From: Sthenelais limicola
Lineage: Eukaryota > Annelida > Polychaeta > Phyllodocida > Sigalionidae
Assembly (NCBI GenBank): GCA_942159475.1
Contig: OW804098.1
Span: forward strand, 2,580,383-2,644,382
Direction: 5' to 3'
Length of the DNA: 64,000 bases
Shown here piece after piece: positions 29,765 to 43,339 of the stretch. Each line of letters opens with the position of its first letter. The stretch's first letter is position 1. The translations under genes and the position numbers were made by a program. Under the pieces are notes generated by a model that saw nothing but the letters and a program-made list of their open reading frames with translations, ran no database searches and had not been told where the DNA came from.

Positions 29765-31955
29765 AGGATAAGGAAAGGATAGGAGGAAAGGATAGGAGGA
29801 AGGGATAGGAGGAAGGGATAGGAGGGAAGGATAGGAGGAAGGGATAGGTGGGAGGGATAGGGGGAAGGGATAAAAGGGAAGGATAGGAGGAAGGGATAGG
29901 TGGGAGGGATAGGAGGGAGGGAGAGGAGGGAAGGATAGGAGGAAGGGATAGGTGGGAGGGATAGGGGGAAGGGATAAGAGGGAAGGATAGGAGGAAGGGA
30001 TAGGTGGGAGGGATAGGAGGGAGGGATAGGCGGGAGGGATAGGAGGGAGGGATAGGAGCAAGGGACAGAAGGGAGGGATAGGAGGGAGGGATAGGAGGGA
30101 GGGATAAGAGGGAGGGATAGGAGGGAGGGATAGGAGGGAGGAATAGGAGCGAGGGTTAGAAGGGAGGGATAGGAAGCAGAGATAGGAGGAAGGGATTGGA
30201 GGAAGGGATAGGAGGGAAGGACAGGAAGGAGGGATAGGCGGGAGAGAAAGGAGGGAGGGATAGGAGGGAGGGATAGGAGGGAGAGATAGGAGGAATAGAA
30301 AGAAGGAGGGAGGGATAGGAGGGAGGGATAGGAGGGAGGGATAGGAGGGAGGGATAGGAGGGAGGGATAGGAGCGAGGGTTAGAAGGGAGGGATAGGAAG
30401 CAGAGATAGGAGGAAGGGATTGGAGGATGGGATAGGAGAGAAGGACAGGAAGGAGGGATAGGCGGGAGAGAAAGGAGGGAGGGATAGGAGGGAGAGATAG
30501 GAGGAATAGAAAGAAGGAGGGGGGGATAGGAGGGAGGGATAGGAGGGAGAGATAGGAGGAATAGAAAGAAGGAGGGAGGGATAGGAGGGAAGGATAGGAG
30601 GAAGGGATAGGAGGGAGAGATAGGTGACAGGGATAGAAGTGAGGGATAGGTGACAGGGATAGAAGTGAGGGATAGGTGACAGGGATAGAAGTGAGGGATA
30701 GGTGACAGGGATAGGAGGAGGGGATAGGAGGGAGGGATAGGAGAGAGGGATAGGAGGGAGGGATAGGAGAGAGGGATAAGAGGAAGAGATAGGGGGAAGG
30801 GATAGGAGGGAAGAATAGGAGGAAGGGATAGGAGGAAGGGATAGGAGGGAAGAATAGGAGGGAAGGATAGGAGGAAGGGATTGGAGGGAAGAATAGGAGG
30901 GAGGGATAGGAGGAAGGGATAGGAGGGAAGGGTAGGAGGGAGGGATAGGAGGGTGGGTTAGGAGGGAAGCATAGGAGGAAGGGATAGGAGGGAGGGATAG
31001 GAGGGAAGGATAGGAGGGAAGGATAGGAGGGAGGGATAGGAGGGAAGCATAGGAGGAAGGGATAGGAGGGAAGGATAGGAGGGAAGGATAGGAGGTTGAG
31101 ATAGGGGGAAGGATAGGAGGGAAGGATAGGAGGAAGGGATAGGAGGGAGGGATAGGAGGGAAGCATAGGAGGGAGGGATAGGAGGGAGGAATAGGAGGGA
31201 AGCATAGGAGGAAGGGATAGGAGGGAAGGATAGGAGGGAAGGATAGGAGGTTGGGATAGGGGGAAGGATAGGAGGGAAGGATAGGAAGAAGGGATTGGAG
31301 GGAGGGATAGGAGGGAGGGATAGGAGGAAGGGATAGGAAGGAAGGATAGTAGGGAGGGATAGGAAGGAGGGATAGGAGGGAAGCATAGGAGGAAGGGATA
31401 GGAGGGAGGGATAGGAGGGAGGGATAGGAGGGAAGGATAGGAGGGAAGGATAGGAGGGAGGGATAGGGGGAAGGATAGGAGGGAAGGATAGGAGGGAGGG
31501 ATAGGAGGGAAGGATAGGAGGGAAGGATAGGAGGAAGCGATGGAAGGGAGAGATAGGAGGGAAGGATAGGAGGGAGGAATAGGAGGGAGGGATAGGAGGG
31601 ATAGGAGGGAGGGATAGGAGGAAGGGATAGGGGAGGAATACGAGGGATGTATAGGAGGGTGGGATAAGAGGAAGGGATGGAAGGGAGGGATAGGAGGAAG
31701 GGATAGGGGAGGAATAGGAGGGACGTATAGGAGGGTGGGATAGGAGGGAGGGATAGGAGGAAGGGATGGAAGGGAGGGATAGGAGGAAGGGATAGGGGAG
31801 GAATAGGAGGGACGTATAGGAGTGTGGGATAGGAGGGAGGGATCGGAGGAACGGATGGAAGGGAGGGATAGGAGGGAAGGATGAGAGGAAGAGATAGGAG
31901 GGAGGGATTGGATGAAGGATAGGAGGGAGTTATAGGAGGGAGTTAAGGGATGGAT
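29765..31955. repeat. 13-bp purine minisatellite (GGATAGGAGGGAG), 2.2 kb
   Basis: Roughly 165 units of 11-15 bp, mostly 13. Larger blocks are duplicated inside: the segment beginning AGCGAGGGTTAGAAGG near 30148 repeats near 30370 for about 150 bp. A block with GATAGGTGACAGG..AGAAGTGAG repeats near 30620-30710. Long minus-strand Pro/Ser/Leu frames are artefacts of the repeat. Confidence 0.93.
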
Positions 31956-32632
31956 AGATAGAAGACATTTGAATCCTCATAGGGACTATGTCTCTCTATT
32001 TTTATGGTATGTGAGCAATTACAAATCATGTTGACCTTGTTGTTCAGTCATTGTAACATGCACACACACCGACGGTGACTTTAGTCTCTAGTATAGTTTA
32101 GTAACACCCCCACCCCCTCCCCAGCCAGACCCCCGTCATTCACTTGCCTCCTGACAGTATCCCCCCCCCTCCCCGCCATACCATGCCCCCATCCCACCTA
32201 ACTCTATATATGACATATTTGTAACTATTTGCAAGTATCAAGTGGCTGTGTGTTGCAGGAGGGTAGGAAGCCGGGGGGGGGGGGGAGTAGGGGAGGGGGT
32301 GGAGAGAACATAGAGGGAGAGGAATGGCAGGGGACATAGACAAACTGTTTTGTCGAAATGTGTTTACTTTCAATTGTCACATATTATTTCCAATCTATAG
32401 CACTCTAATGAACAGCTTAATTCCTAATACAGTGAAATGTTTTACACCATTTAAGCTACCTTCCTCAGCTTTCTCATTTGCACATAACATATATTTGTAT
32501 CCTAAAGACAAAATGTGCGGAGATCAATTGTATATATAAGTGACAAGGCCATCTGTGCTGTTTGAATCCCATTTTGACATTTATCTAGCTAACATTTGGG
32601 ATCATTTTTTTTAATTTATCATTGATGATCTG
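31956..32632. other. Spacer with G and C runs
   Basis: C-rich strip at 32107-32190 and a G13 run at 32273-32285 followed by more GGGG runs (to about 32312). The G-rich strand could form quadruplexes. No gene seen. Confidence 0.45.
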
Positions 32633-33003
32633 CCTTCCACCTCCTCCTCCCTTTTCTCTCCCATCCTCTATTATCCCCCTTCCACCTCCTCTTCCCATTC
32701 CTCCCCCTCCCTTTATCCTCTCTCTTCCATCACCTCCACACCTCCTCCACACCTCCTCCTCCCCCATCCTCTATCATCTTCCACCTCCTCCTCCCCCATT
32801 CTCTGTCATCTCCCTTCCACCTCCTCCTCCCCTTCCTCCCCCATCCTCTATCATCTTCCACCTCCTCCTCCCCTTCCTCCCCCACTCTCTATCATCTCCC
32901 TTCCACCTCCTCCTCCCCTTCGTCCCCCACTCTCTATCATCCCCCTTCCACCTCCTCCTCCCCTTCGTCCCCCACTCTCTATCATCCCCCTTCCACCTCC
33001 TCT
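32633..33003. repeat. Second array of the 45-bp pyrimidine minisatellite
   Basis: About 8 diverged units of the CCTTCCACCTCCTCCTCCCC family, 3.2 kb from the main array. Some units are shortened. Confidence 0.88.
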
Positions 33004-33255
33004 TTACATGGATGAAGCTGTACGGATAATATTTCAACCATAAATAGGGTAAAAACCGAAAATATTCACCTTCAGTGCCCCCTGGTGGCCAATAAGCTAC
33101 TCATTTGAAAAGCGTATCATAGCTCATTTGAAAGCCCATGACCGCTTCTATTTTTGGGGATAGGTGAGAATCCGTCCCCCGAGATGGTACTCATGAGAGG
33201 ACTCAGAAAAGGGAGAGTGAAAGTGGTGTAGTTCTAGGGATAGATATAATGGCTT

Positions 33256-33345
33256 ATTCAATTCAATTCAAATATTTTTTTATTGTCGAATTTCTCAAAA
33301 CAATGGTGGTTGTTCAAATCTGGCGTGCCAGCTCTTCCAGTGAGT
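33256..33345 (-). mobile_element. LINE-like 3' end, minus strand, (TTGAA)n tail
   Basis: On the plus strand: ATTCAATTCAATTCAA, then TTTTTTTATTG, about 30 bases, the hairpin CTGGCGTGCCAG (33320-33331) and CTCTTCCA. Read in reverse this is a hairpin, 3' UTR, AATAAAAAAA and a short tandem tail. Confidence 0.45.
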
Positions 33346-33904
33346 GCTTATTATATCATCCCTTCTAGATATCTGTTACTGTGAGAAGATAGGTAGGGTG
33401 GGATGAGAGAAAGAGGGAAACCTGTAACATACATATTCAAAAATGTAATACGGGTACGATTTTCATGTTTAATAATTTGATTGTAATTTGCATGCATAAT
33501 TATCTACTACAGATGCAATGTCTCATATTGTAACAATACTCTGCAAACTTGAATATCATCTCTAGACTCAATGTTACAAGGGAGTATCATACCTACCTCT
33601 ATCTATAAGTCAATTAATTATGAATCTTGTATGCCACTCATAATGCTGTTTTCCCACATCTGACTATAGTAGCAAAATACCTACTGTTTTTTCTGTGCTG
33701 AGGTTCCTTTAGCTAACCTCTTGTTGTCAGCGCTTCTCCACAAGTGTTGGAATTTTGTACATACCTTTTCTTTTCTACACTGTCTTAATTTATTTTGAAT
33801 AAGTGACTTTAAACTTGACAACTCGCAGCTCTTGTCTGTCACATAATTGTTGTATAACTGTTCAAACAAAAACTAGTTGGAATGTGTATAAGGCATTTGC
33901 CGGA

Positions 33905-33992
33905 AGAAATGATTAAATCATAATTGGCGCAACCACCTTTTTGTAATTTACCATCTTTGCAAATAAAAGAATTCTTCAATCAATCAATCAAA
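33905..33992 (+). mobile_element. Likely LINE 3' end with (TCAA)n tail
   Basis: TTTGCAAATAAAAGAATTCT is followed by (TCAA)n. It is the AATAAA-plus-microsatellite ending typical of CR1/L2-like LINEs. The upstream 300 bases may belong to the same copy, but I find no RT motif there. Confidence 0.4.
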
Positions 33993-34124
33993 GAGGGTGA
34001 AGGAGACTGGGAGTAAGGGAGAAGGGAGGGATAGGGAACTGGTACTGTGGGGGAGTGTTAACCTTACCACAAATAGTTAATGATGATGTGTATGATTAAA
34101 GTGAGTCAGCCTATCGCTGCCATC

Positions 34125-34207
34125 TCTCCCCTCTCCTCTCGCCTCTCACCTTATAATTCTCGCCTCTCATGTCTCGCCTCTCGCCTCTCGCCTCTCACAT
34201 CTCGCCT
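34125..34207. repeat. CTCTCGCC-type microsatellite
   Basis: Short run of CTCTCGCCTCTCAC-like units. A reverse-complement cousin (GAGAGGTGAGAGGTGAGAGG) lies at about 34948-34985. Confidence 0.7.
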
Positions 34208-34613
34208 TTAAAGGTGCAACTGGGAAGTCTGTGGATTCCGTTTCCAAAGTGCAAGGTCCATCTTTTCCATGGCTTGACTTATAATGGTGGACTGGGAAAA
34301 CTAGTGAGACTGAGCAGAGAAAGTGTGTGAGAGAGAGGATAGGGGATGGGGAGGGGGAGAGGAAGAGGGAGACAAAAAGGGAGAGAGAGAAGAAGCATAT
34401 GCCAAGAACTCTAAATGATATTCAATGATAAGTTCCTTCAACATGCCAGTGTAACCAAAGGTAGGCAGGGAAGTAGTGGTACTTGTACATTGTGGTACAT
34501 GTTGAAATAATAAATTGTATCTTTGATGAATAATATAGTTTCACATACGGTGGGTCTAGACATCTCCACTGCCATATCTATGATTATACACAGACATTAT
34601 TAGGTAATCATAT

Positions 34614-34761
34614 GTGATGTGTCACAGGAAAATGAGTCACAATTTGCCAAATTGTGTTTTTTTCAAAAGTGATTCATCCAGGAGAACCTTGCTCAGAATG
34701 CTTGTAAATTATCATAGGAATCAGCTTGTGACTTGTGACTCATTTTCCTGTAACACATCAC
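34614..34761. mobile_element. MITE family C, 148 bp with 27-bp terminal inverted repeats
   Basis: The left arm (34614-34640) starts GTGATGTGTCACAGGAAAAT. The right arm (34735-34761) is its complement with one mismatch. No ORF. A third copy of the arm with three mismatches starts at 63977 and runs off the window. Confidence 0.78.
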
Positions 34762-36079
34762 AAACTATATCTATTCTTGTTCATTCATCTCTAATTAACC
34801 CAGTTCTATGTTATCGGTTTAAATTATATTATCATTCTTTAATGAATAAAAATACAACTAAATACTAGCAAAAAACAACAGTTTACCAAAGATTAAATTG
34901 TGAAAGGTGGAATCTTCAGTAAGCATATGGAAAACATGGTGGGGTGTGAAAGGTGAGAGTCGAGAGGTGAGAGGTGAGAGGCGAGATGGCAGCCATGGGC
35001 TTCCGTAGAATCCCCCTATGTACCACTTGTCCCGACTACTGGTTGGTATGTGCACAACCATAACTTAACCTTGTTGTTCAGTCACTGTAACATGTCCACA
35101 AGCAGGCGGTGAGGATTTGTAGTATAGTGTAGTGTAGGCACACAAGCTGGGGGATTTACCATTAGGTATACACTCTGTACTCGTCTGTTGGCAGTAAAAC
35201 ATCAAAGCTCGCTATGGTTAATCCCATGCAGTGCTGCTCCCAACAGGACAAGTTTAGAGTGTAGTGAGGTATAAACATTAATTTGTGCCACATCACAAAT
35301 TAAAACTCGGTATCAATCTTTTTTTTTATTTGGTTTTTGAAAATTTTTATTCAGACATAGACATTTTCATACAGGGTATGAATATTCCCAGAATCGCCTG
35401 AGATTTTAAGTTAAGCTAATATACATCCAGATATCCAACAGCATCATTATTTTTTTGCAATTGAAAAAAATTGAGAAAAGTTGTGTAAAAAGAAAAAAAA
35501 GTAGTAAAGTAAGAATATGTATAGAGATATTCAATGTAGTATAATCCTATAACATTATGTTTATCTAGCAATTCTACCTTCTTAGTGACTGATCAATTTA
35601 AGCAGTTTTTACTGTCACTCTTAATAGTAGTACAGTGATACGAACAGATATCTATCCGAATAATACAGACAGTTTATAAATCGATCAATAGCTAAGTTCC
35701 TAAAAACAATGGTGTATATAAAAACAACAAAATTAAACAGTGTTCTGCGTCGTGCTCTCACATATTGACCGTTGAGTATTACACTTCTCGTTAAATTATA
35801 ATTCTTTCATTCTTACAAAATTTGTCATCATCACTTTTAATTTTTAACATAGATCTACTCCCGAGGTGGTGACGCTTTTGTGCAACAACTAAGGGCTCTT
35901 CTATCACTTTTCAATCAAGAACCTATCTGACATCGACACAAACGGTCAGACAAACAAATTCTGACATCTGATAATCTCAGCTCTGTGTGTGTGATGGGGG
36001 CGGAGATATCTAAAAGAGTTAATAGAAGTTACAGATGGATGGAGGAGAGTAAGGTATTTATTTATACAGAGGGGAAGGA
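34762..36079. other. AT-rich stretch without recognised genes
   Basis: No gene found. A T-rich strip at about 35310-35400 (TTTTTATTCAGACATAG) may be another reversed LINE tail, but it is too weak to call. Confidence 0.35.
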
Positions 36080-37609
36080 GTTAAAGTAGAAGGAGGACAA
36101 GACAAGAAGGAGGAAGGAGGAGGAAGGAGGAGGAGGAAGGAGGAGGAAGGAGGAGGAGGGAGGAGGAGGAGGAGGAAGGAGAAGGAGGAGGAAGGAGGAG
36201 GAAGGAGGAGGAAGGAGGAGGAAGGAGGAGGAAGGAGGAGGAAGGAGGAGGAAGGAGGAGGAAGGAGGAGGAAGGGAGGAAGGAGGAGGAGAGGAGGAGG
36301 AAGGAGGAGGAAGGAGGAGGAAGGAGGAGGAAGGAGGAGGAAGGAGGAGGAAGGAGGAGGAGGAGGAGGAGGGAGGAGGAGGAAGGAGAGGAGGAGGGAG
36401 GAGGGAGGAGGAAGGAGGAGGAAGGGGAGGAGGGAGGAGGAGGAAGGAGGAGGAAGGAGGAGGAAGGAGGAGGAAGGAGGAGGAAGGAGAGGAAGGAGAG
36501 GAAGGAGGAGGAAGTAGGAGGAGGGAGGAGGGAGGAGGGAGGGAAGAAGAAGGAGGAGGAAGGAGGAGGAAGGAGGAGGAAGGAGGAGGAAGGAGGAGGA
36601 AGGAGGAGGGAAGGAGGAGGAAGGAGGAGGAAGGAGGAGGAAGGAGGAGGAAGGAGGAGGAGGAAGGAGGAGGAAGGAGGAGGAAGGAGGAGGAAGGAGG
36701 AGGAAGGAAGAGGGAGGAAGCGGAAGGAGGAGGAAAGAGGAGGAGGAGGAAAGAGGAGGAAAGAGGAGGAAGGAGGAGGAGGAAGGAGGAGGAAGGAGGA
36801 GAAAAGAGGAGGAAGGAGGAGGAAGGAGGAGGAGCAAGGAGCAAGGAGGAGAAAAGAGGAGGAAGGAGGAGCAGAGGAGGAAGGAGGAGCAGAGGAGGAA
36901 GGAGGAAAAGGAAGGAGGAGCAGAGGAGGAAGGAGGAAAAGGAAGGAGGAAGGAGGAGGAAGGAGGAGGAAAGAGGAGGAAGGAGGAGGAGGAGGAGAGG
37001 AGGAGGAGGAAGGAGGGGGAGCAGAGGAAGGAGGAGCAGAGGAGGAAGGGGGAGGAGGAAGGAAGAGGAAGGAGAAGGAAGGCGGAACAGGAGGAACAGG
37101 GAGGATGAAGGAGGAGGAGGAAGGAGGAGGATAGGAGGAAAGGGAAGGATGAAGGAGGAGGAGGAGGAAGAAGGAGGAGGAGGAGGAGGAGGAAGGAGGA
37201 GGAAGGAGGAGGAAGGAGAAGGAAGGCGGAAGAGGAGGAACGGGGAGGATGAAGGAGGAGGAGGAAGGAGGAGGATAGGAGGAAGGAGGAGGAAGGAGGA
37301 GGAGGAAGAAGGAGGAGGAAGGAGGAGGAAGGAGGAGGAGAGGAGGAAGGAGAGGAGGAAGGAGGAGGAGGAGGAAGGAGGAGGAAGGCGGAAGAGGAGG
37401 AAAGGGAAGGATGAAGGAGGAGGAGGAAGAAGGAGGAGGAGGAGGAGGAAGGAGGAGGAGGAGGAGGAAGGAGGAGGAAGGAGAAGGAAGGCGGAAGAGG
37501 AGGAACGGGGAGGATGAAGGAGGAGGAGGAAGGAGGAGGATAGGAGGAAGGAGGAGGAAGGAGGAGGAGGAAGAAGGAGGAGGAAGAAGGAGGAGGAAGG
37601 AGGAGAGAG
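36080..37609. repeat. GGA-type purine minisatellite (AAGGAGGAGG)
   Basis: About 1.5 kb of nearly pure purine, mostly 10-bp AAGGAGGAGG units with GGAGGA insertions. Larger blocks near 37083-37250, 37225-37390 and 37400-37560 are near-copies of each other (marker AGGAAGGCGGAAGAGGAGGA). It abuts the assembly gap. Confidence 0.93.
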
Positions 37610-37809
37610 NNNNNNNNNNNNNNNNNNNNNNNNNNNNNNNNNNNNNNNNNNNNNNNNNNNNNNNNNNNNNNNNNNNNNNNNNNNNNNNNNNNNNNNNNNN
37701 NNNNNNNNNNNNNNNNNNNNNNNNNNNNNNNNNNNNNNNNNNNNNNNNNNNNNNNNNNNNNNNNNNNNNNNNNNNNNNNNNNNNNNNNNNNNNNNNNNNN
37801 NNNNNNNNN
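37610..37809. other. Assembly gap (200 N)
   Basis: Exactly 200 N between a purine array and a CA-rich array. The round number suggests a placeholder, so the true distance between the arrays is unknown. Confidence 0.99.
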
Positions 37810-40800
37810 CACACCACACACCCCACACACCCCACACAGTACACCCCACACACCCCACACAGTACACCCCACACAGTACACACCACACAGTACACCCCAC
37901 ACACCCCACACACCCCACACACCCCACACAGTACACCACACACAGTACACCCCACACACCCCACACAATACACCCCACACACCCCACACAGTACACCCCA
38001 CACACCCCACACACCCCACACAGTACACCCCACACAGTACACACCACACAGTACACCCCACACAGTACACCCCACACACCCCACACACCCCACACAGTAC
38101 ACCCCACACAGTACACCCCACACAGTACACCCCACACAGTACACCCCACACACCCCACACAGTACACCCCACACAGTACACCCCACACACCCCACACACC
38201 CCACACCCACACACCCCACACAGTACACCCCACACACCCCACACAGTACACCCCACACACCCCACACAGTACACCCCACACACCCCACACAGTACACCCC
38301 ACACACCCCACACAGTACACCCCACACAGTACACCCCACACACCCCACACACCCCACACAGTACACCCCACACACCCCACACAGTACACCCCACACACCC
38401 CACACAGTACACCCCACACAGTACACCCCACACAGTACACCCCACACACCCCACACAGTACACCCCACACACCCCACACACCCCACACAGTACACCCCAC
38501 ACAGTACACCCCACACAGTACACCCTACACAGTACACCCCACACAGTGAACCCCACACAGTACACCCCACACAGTACACCCCACACACCCCACACAGTAC
38601 ACCCCACACAGTACACCCCACACACCCCACACACCCCACACACACCACACAGTACACCCCACACACCCCACACAGTACACACCACACAGTACACCCCACA
38701 CAGTACACCCCACACACCCCACACAGTACACCCCACACACCCCACACACCCCACACAGTACACCCCACACAGTACACCCCACACAGTACACCCTACACAG
38801 TACACCCCACACAGTACACCCCACACAGTACACCCCACACAGTACACCCCACACAGTACACCCCACACACCCCACACAGTACACCCCACACAGTACACCC
38901 CACACACCCCACACACCCCACACAATACACCCCACACACCCCACACAGTACACCCCACATAGTACACCCCACACACCCCACACAGTACACCCCACATAGT
39001 ACACACCACACAGTACACCCCACATAGTACACCCCACACACCCCACACAGTACACCCCACATAGTACACACCACACAGTACACCCCACATAGTACACCCC
39101 ACACACCCCACACAGTACACCCCACATAGTACACACCACACAGTACACCCCACATAGTACACCCCACACACCCCACACACCCCACACAGTACACCCCACA
39201 CAGTACACCCCACACAGTACACACCACACAGTACACCACACACACCCCACACACACCACACACACCCCACACAGTACACACCACACAGTACACCCCACAC
39301 ACCCCACACACACCACACACACCCCACACAGTACACCCCACACAGTACACCCCACACACCCCACACAGTACACCCCACACAGTACACACCACACAGTACA
39401 CCCCACACACCCCACACAGTACACCCCACACAGTACACCCCACACACCCCACACAGTACACCCCACACACTACACCCCACACAGTACACACCACACAGTA
39501 CACCCCACACAGTACACCCCACACACCCCACACACCCCACACACCCCACACACACCACACAGTACACCCCACACACCCCACACAGTACACCCCACACACT
39601 ACACCCCACACAGTACACTCCACACAGTACACCCCACATAGTACACCCCACACACCCCACACCCACACACCCCACACAGTACACCCCACACAGTACACCC
39701 CACACACCCCACACAGTACACCCCACACAGTACACCCCACACACCCCACACAGTACACACCACACAGTACACCCCACACAGTACACCCCACACACCCCAC
39801 ACACCCCACACAGTACACCCCACACAGTACACCCCACACAGTACACCCCACACACCCCACACAGTACACCACACACAGTACACCCCACACAGTACACTCC
39901 ACACAGTACACCCCACACAGTACACCCCACACAGTACACCCCACACAGTACACCCCACACAGTACACCCCACACACCCCACACACCCCACACACCCCACA
40001 CAGTACACCACACACAGTACACCCCACACACCCCACACAGTACACCACACACAGTACACCCCACACAGTACACCCCACACACCCCACACAGTACACCCCA
40101 CACAGTACACCCCACACAGTACACCCCACACAGTACACCCCACACACCCCACACACCCCACACAGTACACCCCACACAGTACACCCCACACAGTACACCC
40201 CACACAGTACACCCCACACAATACACCCCACACAGTACACCCCACACAGTACACCCCACACACCCCACACACCCCACACACCCCACACACCCCACACACC
40301 CCACACAGTACACCACACACAGTACACCACACACAGTACACCCCACACAGTACACCCCACACATTACACCCCACACAGTACACCACACACAGTACACCAC
40401 ACACACCCCACACAGTACACCCCACACACCCCACACAGTACACCCCACACACACCACACAGTACACCCCACACACCCCACACAGTACACCCCACACACCC
40501 CACACACCCCACACAGTACACCACACACAGTACACCACACACAGTACACCCCACACACCCCACACACCCCACACACCCCACACACCCCACACAGTACACC
40601 CCACACAATACACCCCACACAGTACACCCCACACAGTACACCCCACACACCCCACACACCCCACACACCCCACACACCCCACACAGTACACCCCACACAG
40701 TACACCACACACAGTACACACCACACAGTACACCCCACACAGTACACCCCACACAGTACACCACACACAGTACACCCCACACAGTACACCCCACACACCC

Positions 40801-42890
40801 CACACACCCCACACAGTACACCACACACAGTACACCCCACACAGTACACCCCACACAGTACACCCCACACAGTACACCCCACACAGTACACCCCACACAG
40901 TACACCACACACAGTACACCCCACACACACCACACACAGTACACCCCACACACCCCACACAGTACACCCCACACACCCCACACAGTACACACCACACAGT
41001 ACACCCCACACAGTACACCCCACACAGTACACACCACACAGTACACCCCACACAGTACACCCCACACACCCCACACAGTACACCCCACACAGTACACCCC
41101 ACACACCCCACACACCCCACACACACCACACAGTACACCCCACACAGTACACACCACACACCCCACACAATACACCCCACACAGTACACCCCACACAGTA
41201 CACACCACACAGTACACCCCACACACCCCACACACCCCACACACCCCACACAGTACACCCCACACAGTACACACCACACAGTACACCACACAGTACACCC
41301 CACACAGTACACCCCACACACCCCACACACCCCACACAATACACCCCACACACCCCACACAGTACACCCCACACACCCCACACAGTACACCCCACACACC
41401 CCACACAGTACACCCCACACAGTACACACCACACACAGTACACCACACACAGTACACCCCACACAGTACACCCCACACAGTACACCCCACACACCCCACA
41501 CAGTACACCCAACACAGTACACCCCACACAGTACACCCCACACACCCCACACACCACACACACCCCACACAGTACACCCCACACAGTACACCCCACACAC
41601 CCCACACACCCCACACAGTACACCCCACACAGTACACACCACACAGTACACCCCACACAGTACACCCCACACACCCCACACACCCCACACAGTACACCCC
41701 ACACAGTACACCCCACACAGTACACCCCACACAGTACACCCCACACACCCCACACAGTACACCCCACACAGTACACCCCACACACCCCACACACCCCACA
41801 CCCACACACCCCACACAGTACACCCCACACACCCCACACAGTACACCCCACACACCCCACACAGTACACCCCACACACCCCACACAGTACACACCACACA
41901 GTACACACCACACAGTACACCCCACACACCCCACACAGTACACCCCACACAGTACACCCCACACAGTACACCCCACACACTACACCCCACACAGTACACC
42001 CCACACAGTACACCCCACACAGTACACCCCACACACCCCACACAGTACACCCCACACACCCCACACAGTACACCCCACACAGTACACCCCACACAGTACA
42101 CCCTACACAGTACACCCCACACAGTACACCCCACACAGTACACCCCACACAGTACACCCCACACACCCCACACAGTACACCCCACACAGTACACCCCACA
42201 CACCCCACACACCCCACACACCCCACACAGTACACCCCACACAGTACACCCCACACACCCCACACAGTACACCCCACACAATACACCCCACACACCCCAC
42301 ACAGTACACACCACACAGTACACCCCACACAGTACACCCCACACACCCCACACACCCCACACAGTACACCCCACACACCCCACACACCCCACACACCCCA
42401 CACAGTACACCCCACACACCCCACACACCCCACACAGTACACCCCACACAGTACACCCCACACAGTACACCCCACACAGTACACCCCACACAGTACACCC
42501 CACACAGTACACCCCACACAGTACACCCCACACACCCCACACACCCCACACAGTACACCCCACACACCCCACACAGTACACCCCACACAGTACACCCCAC
42601 ACAGTACACCCCACACAGTACACCCCACACAGTACACCCCACACAGTACACCCCACACACACCACACAGTACACCCCACACAGTACACCCCACACACCCC
42701 ACACAGTACACCCCACACAGTACACCCCACACACCCCACACAGTACACCCCACACAGTACACCCCACACAGTACACCCCACACACACCACACAGTACACC
42801 CCACACAGTACACCCCACACACACCACACAGTACACCCCACACAGTACACCACACACAGTACACCCCACACAGTACACCCCACACACCCT
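37810..42890. repeat. Two-unit CA minisatellite (9 bp and 14 bp), 5.1 kb
   Basis: The array is an irregular string of ACCCCACAC (9 bp) and ACCCCACACAGTAC (14 bp). Minor variants include CACATAGTAC, CACAATAC and CACACCACAC. In places the string has a higher order: ACACACCACACAGTAC recurs at 39001, 39066 and 39131, a 65-bp unit (four 14s and one 9). All long frames here (CVGCTVWGV or THPTQYTPH) come from the repeat and cross the N gap; none is a gene. Confidence 0.95.
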
Positions 42891-43170
42891 GCTCACTTCT
42901 CTGCTCCTCTGCCCCCCACACACATCCCTCATACCTGACTGAGAGCATCTAAGATTGAAATAAAGAATAAAAACAATAACTGTCCATATGGTTTCTAGAA
43001 TCCCCTCCGATGACACAAGCAATAAAACCAATAGGTTAACCAACCAACTACGTCAACACTGGAGCCATTTGCAGGTAATCGTATATATATTATATTAGGT
43101 GTGACTTTAGTCTCTAAACCAACTCCAGGTATGTATGGCGTCTAAATGGATGTATGACGTGTGAAACAGG
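42891..43170. other. Unique spacer
   Basis: Ordinary mixed sequence between the CA array and the promoter-like site; no gene seen. Confidence 0.4.
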
Positions 43171-43179
43171 TGTTAATTC

Positions 43180-43250
43180 CACCAATAGACGCGCGTCATG
43201 ACGTCATGATTCAGTTGATCACCGCCGCATCAAACATGGCGCTGGTGAGG
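43180..43250 (+). promoter_or_regulatory. Promoter-like cluster and possible first exon
   Basis: CCAAT at 43182-43186, GACGCGCGTC, and a 12-base palindrome CATGACGTCATG (43197-43208) containing a consensus CRE, TGACGTCA. AAACATGGCGCTG follows, with ATG at 43236-43238 in a YY1-like setting. The first three codons run straight into GTGAGG, a good 5' splice site. Motifs are seen; promoter function is inferred. Confidence 0.5.
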
Positions 43251-43339
43251 AATGCATGTGGTATCAGTCTAAAGTGTTATGTTTATTAAGTATTTGAAAA
43301 ACATATAACTGTTTCCTGCCTTATATATTTAGGTTACAG

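Noticed and set aside
37810..42890. Telomeric or subtelomeric C1-3A-type repeat
   Set aside because: CA/C-rich with ACCCCACAC, but 14-bp units with AGTAC dominate, and there is no terminal TTAGGG or similar repeat anywhere in the window.
36058..43043. Open frames of up to 1972 codons on the minus strand
   Set aside because: They are CA and GGA minisatellite read through, crossing 200 N. The unit has no stop codon in several frames. Amino acid content is a few repeated residues.
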